This document shows positions 55,871-64,000 of a DNA stretch of 64,000 nucleotides, piece after piece. The DNA is from Erodium maritimum (lineage: Eukaryota; Streptophyta; Magnoliopsida; Geraniales; Geraniaceae): contig OY997591.1 in NCBI GenBank assembly GCA_963921825.1, forward strand, positions 31,269,825 through 31,333,824, written 5' to 3'. The position numbers were made by a program, and so were the translations under genes. The notes under the pieces were generated by a model, which searched no databases, was not told the DNA's origin, and was given only the letters and a program-made list of their open reading frames with translations. The first letter of the stretch is position 1. Each line of letters starts with the position of its first letter.

Positions 55871-57284
55871 ACCTCCTAAGACACATAACATTTGAATAAC
55901 ACAAAGAGTCGGTCACGAGTATAAGTAAACAAGAATTCCAATTAATGCATGGAAATGGTTAGCGATTGTTAAAGTCGATAAATGTCTTCCTTATGGTATT
56001 AGAACACTTAAGTTCCTATATATGGAGTAACATTAAATCAACCACATACTAGTCATGGGAGAGGGCACAAGACCATTGCCCGGACCGATATGTGAACCAC
56101 CAATCATTGGATAAAGAAATAATAATAAAAATAGGGCATAGTTATATGATCTTGAGAAAAGCTCGATCAATCCTCGAATGAGAGATAACGACAACGAATG
56201 CATATCACCCTCGCTACCAACGACCACAAGTAGAGATACCTACACCACTTGGCAAATCTACTCAGCTACGCCTAGCTCACTTCCTAATTACTGAATGCCA
56301 TCAATAACAATGAACACCGAAAATCAAGTAAAACTACATAGAGTATCGAATCACGATACTCTGGTAATACACAAGCATGAGTGGACTCTAAATAAATTGG
56401 CGAATCTACTTAGTTACGCCTAGTTCAATCAACCCAACGACCGAATGCATCGATAATCAAGGAGAACTAAATAGAGCAACGAATCATGAAGCTATGGTAA
56501 TACACAAGCATAAGTAAAATCTAAATCATGGACAAATCTACTAAGCTACGCCTAGTTCACTTCTTAAAAACCAAACACCACCGATCAAGATGCTTGAAAC
56601 CTCCTTGGCTCGTCAAATCTATGAAGAACAAGCAAGTGTAGAGAGAAAATGAAAAACAAGAAATTAATATGACTGAAGTTAATTTTTACTCTCTGAAAAT
56701 CTGTTCTAAAATTTCTTATCTATATAAGCAACCTACAAACAATATTTTATTTATATTGTGCTGACGCAAGCTAGAGGAAGGAGGAACTGTGCAGCTGGCG
56801 GGGCGAGATCAGATGCGGGCGGGACTAGCGAGGTATGGTGCATCCGGGTTGGAGAAACATCCGATCAAGTTAGTATATTAAGTACATCCACCCTACGGCT
56901 AAAAACAGTCGGTCAACGGATAGCTCACGCTTCGTCAAAGCATCTAGTGACTTGGAAGCGCGGGGGCACAGTGATACTGTGCGCTGCGCCACGCCTGAAC
57001 TGCTCAGCTGACAGCTTTTCCATTTTTATTTTAATGCTTAAATCACTCCTACCTGCTCTGTCTGTTCTTCGATTGACCTCATCCTTGCGCCATTATTTTT
57101 ATTTTTTGTGGCCTAAAAAACAAGAACAATCATGAATATATTTGGAACATTTTACAAATACCTTCAAAGAACGAGGTTTTGCACAATTATTAAATATAAC
57201 TAAAAATATAAAAACGAGGCACAAACAAGATAAAAAATATAAGGAAAAATAATCAAATTAAGTGAAACACATTTACGTTCATTA
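55871..57284 (-). mobile_element. element H third LTR copy, truncated
   Basis: Begins with ACCTCCTAAGACACATAA, which corresponds to position 44603 of the second LTR, so the first about 240 bp is missing. It runs to ATTTACGTTCATTA. It lies head to tail with the second LTR with no interior between, which suggests unequal recombination. Confidence 0.72.
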
Positions 57285-58735
57285 AGGGGAGTGTGTCGAT
57301 TGCGGTAAATCACCTGAATATGATGTGGACGCCAAAGATGAGAGTGTCGGATTGAATGAGGTCCCCATCCGAGCTTCATCCTCCACCATTGGTATATTGG
57401 TCATAGTCATCAATAGAGGAAATCTCGGGAAATGGGGATGTCCCCCCCTTGTAGGACCGACGACTAGAGTAGGAAGGTGAGGGGGTACACCGGGGTGTGA
57501 TTCTTCGGGCGTGGGATAACAAAACCTTCCTCAACACGAAAGACCGTCGGAGATTCAATCGGGATATTAGAGGGGGTAATGGGGAGTACCTCGGGATGTG
57601 TCGCGCCCTTCTGAAGGGGGATGCAGGTGAACGGGAGCGGCTGCGATGGAGTCGGCAATGCTGGGGGTTGCGGTGTAGGCGATGGCATTGGTATCGATGA
57701 TATTGGGGATGCCATCGGGGAGGGAACACACATACATAGAGAGAAACCCTACTGAGCGGGGAGACGGGAATAAACCCGACTGAGAAGCGGTGACGGTACC
57801 GACGAGGCCGGGGGCTAGCGATGGTTAGTTGTAGAACAGAGGCAGGATTGGCTTGTGCGTTAATTAGGACCGACGGGAGCCTCTGCAGAGAGCATCAATT
57901 TTAAATAACATTCACTTCATTTTTAAGAAATATATTTTAGGGTAGTTTTGACGTGGGATGAGTTAGAAAAGAAGAATGATTACAAGAGAGAATGTAATGT
58001 GTTACGTATTGGTAGAATAAAATTAGTTAATATAACATATGACCACCAACCTTTAAACATCAGCTAAACATCATTTTAAAGTGTAGATATGCAAAGAAAA
58101 TGACTCCTAAAAAGAGACTAATCTTAAGCTCAGCAAAATTGAGATGTTAAGAAACTCAAAAGGGCAGAAATCTTTCATGATATAAATTTTTAGTCATGTA
58201 ATATAAAACTATTACCACAAATGATTTCAACATAAATATTGCATTTATACAAAATTATGTCTGATTCCGAAAAAATTCAAGGTAAATTAAAGTGATTAGG
58301 GTTGTCGAAAGTTAATCCCCACGCAGAAATTTCTCCGCCCCTCTCATGCTCTACAAATAAAATAAATAAAAACTAGCCGCCACTTTTTCCCTCTCATTCG
58401 ACCTCTCGCCTCTGTCATTGACGACCATGGCTTAGCCTCGGTGGTTGTTGGTGGAGGCCAACCCCTTCCCTTTCCCTACCTAATCTCGGAGGTTCTATTT
58501 CGTTCGCTATGGTTGCTCGGTTATCGTTCGTTCGTCACAAACCCTTTTGCTCCTCTACCAGTTTTGGATCCTTCAATTTCTTCGTTTCGTCGTCTATTTT
58601 CGCGGTGTTAACCAATAGAGTCCGTTGAAGCAACGTTGGGTTTATACTCCGATTGTGGAAGGGGTTATGTGGTGAGGGGAGTTGGAGCGCTATGTGTAGG
58701 ACTTAGTTTTCTCGGATAGTGTTCTTCGGATACCG
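57285..58735. other. spacer with a proline-rich open frame
   Basis: The minus-strand frame 57733-57464 is rich in Pro and Ser (SPTPQPPALPTPSQPLPF) and ends without a recognisable domain. The remainder is AT-rich. A gene fragment is possible but unproven. Confidence 0.35.
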
Positions 58736-58884
58736 GTGATCAAAGTCAGATGGAGGAGTGTCGAGATGGTTGGTGTGATTGGATACCAAGGAGGCATGGT
58801 CACGTTTCAAGCTTCTTTTTTGTTCTTTATTGTTAGGTTTGGGTTTGGTTGTGGCCTCTTCGGGCCAATGATTTCATTTGTTGC

Positions 58885-59005
58885 AACGTTGGAGTGCATT
58901 AGTTGCACTTTGTGTGCACTAGTTGCACTTTTGGTGTGCACTTGTTACACTTTTGGTGTGCATGTTTATGTTGCACTTTTTTCGTGCACTATTGTTGCAC
59001 GTTCT
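58885..59005. repeat. TTGCACTTT-GTGTGCAC short repeats
   Basis: Four to five units of about 20-25 bp with the core TTGCACTTTTGGTGTGCAC. The + strand open frame across them (58736-59137) starts with GTG and is Cys-rich only because of the repeat; I do not call it a gene. Confidence 0.7.
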
Positions 59006-59137
59006 GGGCAAACTCTGTTGCGCTGTTTTTTATATCAGGATTCGGTAATATTAGGGTCTAACACGTATAGAGTCCGTATTATTTATCGTTTTGCTTGTGC
59101 GCTTTCATCAGATTGCATGCATATCTTCTTTGCTTGA

Positions 59138-59722
59138 TATATAAAATTATAACATTATTCCCTTAAAAAATACCTGACTATGGTGATCCAAGGCAATACA
59201 TCAAACACAGTTAGGAAAAACAGAAAAGAAAATGTAAGAAAGGACCATGTAATAGTATAAGCTAAGGATAAGACAATACACCCAAACGATGAGCTTTATG
59301 ATCAATTCAAGAAAATATCAGTTTATAGGAGAATGGAAAATTATGACTAATCACTAATCAACAAAATAACATACAAAAAAACTTTAGGGAGATGCAAGTA
59401 ATACTCACAACATATCAGTATTGTACGATCATGATTTATAAGAAGAGAATCATTTCCATGAATTGTACGAATCACATAAATGAAAGATTATACAGAACTA
59501 AACACTGAACAAATATAAATAAGATGCAAAAAAAAAACATGTTTGGAGGTTACAAACATAGATCGATCATCAGGTAAGATAGAGAGACACTTACGATTTC
59601 AAAGGATTGCCTGCATAAACCACCACGCTTGCTATTGCTTCTGCTTTTTCCCCAAACCAGAGTACCTCTATAGACTGTCGGAATTCCTAAATTGGTGAGG
59701 CAGGACATTATTTCCACTGGGT
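59138..59722. other. AT-rich spacer, nothing recognised
   Basis: No frame or motif can be supported. Confidence 0.4.
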
Positions 59723-60070
59723 AACTTCTCTCCTACTTCGTCGACACCTACGAGTACCAATCGTACTTTCCCGGATTACCATACGAAATCACATCGAAGA
59801 AGAAACACCTACACCTATCGTACACTCATTCTTAAACAGGGAAGGGCACATCGTGCTCGTGGAGATTATGTACCAATTGTTGCCACGCCACCGGGGAACT
59901 TCTCTCCTACTTCGTCAACACCTACGATTAGCAATTGTACTCTCCCTGGTTACATTCGAATTCACATCGAAGAAGAAACACCTACACCAATCGTGCACCC
60001 ATTATTTAACAGGGAAGGGCACATCGTGCTCGTGGAGATGATGTACCAATTGTTTCCATGCCACTAATCA
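59723..60070. repeat. 174 bp tandem duplication
   Basis: Units at 59723-59896 and 59897-60070 share AACTTCTCTCCTACTTCGTC, CACATCGAAGAAGAAACACC and AACAGGGAAGGGCACATCG, with moderate divergence. Confidence 0.85.
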
Positions 60071-60329
60071 TTATAAATAGAGATGAATGGGTACAAAATC
60101 CAATTTAAAGAGAGACAACCATAAAATTCGATTACAACTCAAACCCAAGTCAATCCACACGTCCATAACAAAATGTATAAACAGTCAAGTGACACAATGA
60201 ATTAGTATGAATCAGAAGAAAGAACTCAACCCACAAAACCAAAAACTGCTCATACACACCAGATAACAAAATTGTATTTTGCAAAATCAGTAGAGGAGTC
60301 AAGTTTATTTTGTCTTTACATATATATAT

Positions 60330-60735
60330 AGGGTAGCTATCCATTAAAAACTACTGTTATTGTGCAAACTACGAACCCACTGTAGCCGCGCGATTTGCAT
60401 GTCATGATGTCAGCACGGAGAGCGAGATTGCGCCACACGTCCAAAGAATGTGCGCCAGCTCATTTGAACGGAACGCGTAATCGCGCGAGTATTAAGGCTG
60501 ACTATATCGTTTGGCGATATTTTAAAATTCGTGCCATTGAAAATAGGTGATTTAGTATTCTTTCCTTTTTCAACCTTCTCTCTTCGCGATTCCTGAGACA
60601 AATTTGTATTTCTTCCTTCTTCAACCTCCAGTGTTTGCGATTCAAGAGACAACTCTGCGTCAATTCAACACAAAGTTGTCGTTCGAGATCAATACAAGAC
60701 GAAGCTCGACCAAACAAGTTCGTCTACAATACATG
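60330..60735. other. possible terminal region of a DNA transposon
   Basis: GGTAGCTATCCATTAAAAAC near 60333 is followed by CpG-rich sequence unlike its surroundings (60385-60490) and a roughly 55 bp duplication around 60565-60660. The matching other end was not found. Confidence 0.25.
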
Positions 60736-61014
60736 TAAGTTCTCAGATGTGTAAATTTATCTTTTTTGTCTAATTTTCATGAAAATTCTAAGATTCCAAA
60801 CAAGTAATTCGTTGACAATCTGTTGTATTGTTACTTTCTAAACTAATAGATCGATTTTGTTTGAATTTATGGAGAAGTGCGTGTTTTAAAGAAATAGGGT
60901 TTGATTTCATATACATGAACTGAATATACAACTGAGATTGCTGAATTAAAAATAAGAAATTTATTCTGAAAACCCTAATTGTTGCACAAATACTGGGAAT
61001 TGTTTTAAGATAGT

Positions 61015-61165
61015 GCTTGTAGCATCCACAAAGGGAAGCTAAGTATCCCTTTGGGATGGTTGTAGGATCCCGAAGGGATGTTACAAGCATCCCTTTGGGA
61101 TGGTTGTAGAATCCCAAAGGGATATTACAAGCATCCCGAAGGGATGCTTGTAGCATCCCATTAAT
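61015..61165. repeat. palindromic ATCCCTTTGGGAT cluster
   Basis: Six or more units of the near-palindrome ATCCCTTTGGGATG or its variant ATCCCGAAGGGATG, separated by TTGTAG or TTACAAGC. The region can fold into alternative hairpins. Confidence 0.8.
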
Positions 61166-61310
61166 AAAGGATATTAGCACTGGTAGATTGAGAGTCCAAT
61201 CACTAATAGAGTGTGTTGTTTCTGTCCATCCATAAAGAATATTTGCACTAGTAGATTGAGTGTTCAAACCACTGATGCAGTGTGTTGGTTTGGTCACTAG
61301 TATACACACT
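61165..61310. repeat. 68 bp tandem repeat, two units and a decayed third
   Basis: ATAAAG-ATATT-GCACT-GTAGATTGAG occurs at about 61164 and 61232. A weaker version lies near 61350. Confidence 0.75.
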
Positions 61311-61650
61311 TGTTCTTGTTCGCATATTCACATTGGAACATGCACATCACTGATAGTTTGAGTGGCCAACTGCTGGTGTTTTGTGTTTTGAAATACTAAT
61401 CTGATGTACGTGTAAGTGCTAATAGGGTGGTTTGTGTGTCCAATTACTTATACACTGGTTGTTACTTGGTTCTACAGTGAGGGAAAAAATATGACTAGAC
61501 CAAATAGTAATACCACACCGACAACACCTGTAACACGCCAAACAACTCAAAAACCACCATGAAGGACACACTCTACAAGGTACAGAAGTATATGATGCTA
61601 ACTAACAATCTCATACTCTACAACATGAAGGACAAGAAGACTAGAGAAGG

Positions 61651-64000
61651 TGTAATAACCACTCCCGGTCAACGCCAGTCAAATATGCGAAAAACAGGAA
61701 AATTTAAATTTTTTAAGACAGACACTTAATTGAACCTAAAATTGACCCCGAGGGTCATACTGGACTTAAGTTGACAGCGGTCTTAGTTGAGCCGTTTCCT
61801 TGTACCCCGTGAAGTTTCGTAATTTCCTGGAAAAAGTGTCCGTTCGGGGCCCGACACGGCCGAATTTCGCGAATCTGATTGAAAATTATCTAGAAGATAT
61901 TTTTCAAAAGGTGTGGGACCCATTTTCCACATGTCACACAAGTGGTGGTGTTAGGTTTTTGGGACAAAACAAAAGAAGACTACATGAGGGGTAGTTTGTA
62001 ATTAAGTTTTAGTTTTGGTTTTTAAAACAAAACAAAAGGGAAGTAAGACTTGAAGTCTCGGCCACACTTAGAAAAAGGGAGTTTTAGTGAGAGAAAGTAG
62101 ATAGAAGGAAGAGAGAAGAAGGAGAGAAAAGAGAAGGGAGTGTTTGGAGTTTGGTGATTTCCCGTCGATCAAACCGGTGGATCGTCTCAACGATAAAAGA
62201 ATCGAGCTCACATCGACATTCTCTACGGTGAGCACCTAACCGATTTTCATTTTGTTAAGTTTAAAAGTTAGGGTTTGGGTTAAAACTAGTAGTTTTTGGA
62301 TGTTTCGAGGTGTGGGGTTCGTTAGGAACGTTTTGGGGCGAAAAGGAACATTTTTCGTTGTGGCCGTGTGGGGTCCACATGCTCGGGTATCGGGTTTTCG
62401 TGTTCGGGTGGTTTAGTACGATCCCCAAGTCATTAATTCACACCCGGAACAAATTTCGTAATTAAATTGTGAAGTTGGAATTTACGGGTTTAGAAACTTT
62501 AAACGCGAATTAAATTACTCGGAAGTCGGAAAGCGATTCCGTCGAGTGCTTAGGAACCCCTGAATTATTCTAAGACCGTAGAAACGAAAACGGGAATTTT
62601 CGGAGCCCCGGAAGGACGTTTTCCAATCCGGGGCAGATTCGCCAGGTCGGGCGAAACGCGCCTTTCCGGGTCCATTATTGGCAATGTCGAGTAATTGGGA
62701 AGTTTGGGAGTGATCGACATTTTCGGGGTTGAGTTTGGGCGTCAAATTCATTAAAATTCAGCTTTGTCTGCAAACTTAAAAAGTGTGTTAATTGTGATCT
62801 TGTTAGATCGTGCCGAGGACCGCGGAAAGGGAAAGCTAGGCGAGTGATCGCGCGCACGCCGGAGCTTGGTTGTGAACTTGTGGGAACGCATTACGAAGTA
62901 GGGAAAAGTAGCCGGATCTCGGCCCTGATTAGGGAAAGTTAACAGTAGAAATGCATGTGACACCGGGGTGTCGTGGGTTAAGTAAGTTTATCGAATATTA
63001 GAAAGGCAGGCAACACCGGGTAGTGTCGTATGATACGGGAACGTATCGAACATTAGAATTGCATGTGACACTTAGTAGTGTCGTAGGAGCAGTGAGCTTT
63101 CGTTGTTGGAACTACTGGAGGCATTTGGTTATGCCCGGAGGTTGATTGTGAGCCTATTGATATTAGAATTACTGGAGGCATATGACCATGCCCGTAGGTT
63201 GATTGTTTAGTTTGTGTCTTGGGTGGCCTTGAGAGCCCGTACTTTACCGTTGTGTCTTGGGTGGCCATGAGAGCCCGTGTTTTACTGTTGGTGTGTTGGG
63301 TGGCCATGAGAGCCCGTATTTTACTGTTGGTGTCTTGGGTGGCCATGAGTTCTAGTGGGGTTGTGGAGCCCGTGAGTGCCCGTGGGGTTGTTGAGCCCGT
63401 GAGTTGTTGTCGGTGTGTCTTAGGAGGCCATGAGTGCCCGTGGGGTTGTTGAGCCCGTGAGTTACTGTTGGTGTGTCTTGGGAGGCCATGAGTGCCCGTG
63501 AGGTTGTTGAGCCTGTGAGTTTTGTCGGTGTGTCTTGGGAGGCCGTGAGTGCCCGTGGGGTTGTTGAGCCCGTGAGTTATTGTCGGTGTGTCTTGGGTGG
63601 CCATGAGTGCCTGTGGAGTGTTGAACCTGTGTTGTTGCTGTTTGTTGAACTTTGCTTGTGATTGTGATTGTGGTTGCCTGAGGTTGGAAACCCGACTTTG
63701 TGTCGGGGAACTTGCGCGGTGTGCCTAGCCTCCCGACAGAGGTCGGGGGTAGGGGAGAGGTTGTGGGATAGCCTCCTGACAGGGATCAGGAGAAGGATTG
63801 CGAGGTTGGTGGTGTGGCTAGCCTCCCGACAGAGGTCGGGGGTAGGGGAGAGGTTGTGGGCTAGCCTCCCGGCTGTGTGTCGGGAGAAGTTTCGTGGGTT
63901 GCGCGGGTGTGGCTAGCCTCCCGACAGAGGTCGGGGGTAGGGGAGAGGTTGTGGGCTAGCCTCCCGACTGAGATCGGGAGAAGTTGTGCGACAGGTCGAC
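61651..64000 (+). mobile_element. gypsy LTR E, + orientation, cut by window end
   Basis: Starts TGTAATAACCACTCCC, the same terminus as the reverse complement of LTRs A and B. It keeps the U3 region of the A type with a short deletion near 61770, the GGAGGCAT hairpin units near 63115 and 63173, 58 bp-type units (about 63340-63640) and a CTAGCCTCCCGAC repeat region (63720-63990). The rest lies outside the window. Open frames here are LTR repeats, not genes. Confidence 0.88.

Larger units (their letters stand above)
40255..57284 (-). mobile_element. element H: non-coding Tat/Athila-like LTR element with nested insertions
   Basis: Minus orientation, three LTR copies: 40255-40691 (internally deleted), 44367-55870 (interrupted by element B) and 55871-57284 (missing its first about 240 bp). 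The interior, without later insertions, is only about 1.5 kb and non-coding. Possible target duplication of G-rich bases (left GGGGG, right AGGGG) is weak. The primer site and polypurine tract are of the type seen in plant Tat/Athila gypsy elements. Confidence 0.75.

Noticed and set aside
58736-59137. A 133-codon hydrophobic, Cys-rich + strand frame
   Set aside because: GTG start, hydrophobicity comes from the T-rich repeat, no homology recognised and no splice or promoter context.
63053-63604. A 183-codon frame in LTR E with repeated TQDT/GLPRHT-like phrases
   Set aside because: Translation of the 58 bp LTR repeat units; no start, domain or conservation supports a protein.

Overview
This window is a plant nuclear segment made almost entirely of transposable elements. 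The evidence is long Ty3/gypsy chromovirus elements with roughly 3 kb LTRs, Ty1/copia and LINE relics, a hAT element with an 8 bp target duplication, a PIF/Harbinger fragment, AT-rich spacers and poly-purine/AAT microsatellites. It is probably a eudicot, but nothing here identifies the species. I see no intact host gene, no rRNA or tRNA gene and no CRISPR array. The only long intact reading frame is the pol of one gypsy element.

Layout. 1-787: end of a + strand gypsy LTR abutting an inverted LTR fragment. 788-8431: AT-rich spacer, a 319 bp tandem duplication, a copia LTR relic (2240-2996) and a 5'-truncated LINE (about 4950-7757). 8432-19501: element A, a complete, very young, minus-strand gypsy chromovirus (Tekay/Del-like) with 3,036 bp LTRs and a GTTCA target duplication. 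It has an open 1,017-codon pol frame but no gag. 19747-20225: gypsy LTR fragment. 20226-28489: a decayed minus-strand copia element whose right LTR is scrambled and fused to an inverted LTR copy. 28490-29125: 5' half of a Harbinger element. 29305-36250: element C, a decayed gag-less relative of A inserted in an (AAT)n tract, with a different U3/promoter module.

38064-39090: a TIR-bounded element. 40255-57284: a non-coding Tat/Athila-like LTR element (H) with a tRNA-Asp-type primer site. It carries a hAT insertion (41066-42160) and, nested in its second LTR, element B (45303-54308). B is a relative of A with gag but no pol. 57285-61650: spacer with several tandem repeats. 61651-64000: start of another + strand gypsy LTR that runs out of the window.

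The main biological point is in the gypsy family. A and C share one gag-less structure with a decayed protease but keep, or once had, pol, while B keeps gag and lacks pol. A's LTRs differ at only two sites that I could find, so a gag-less element moved recently. That implies capsid protein was supplied in trans. All members share a hairpin near the PBS-proximal end of the LTR (U5), and a diverged second copy lies in the untranslated leader. Both would be in the 5' part of the genomic RNA and are candidates for a packaging or dimerisation signal.
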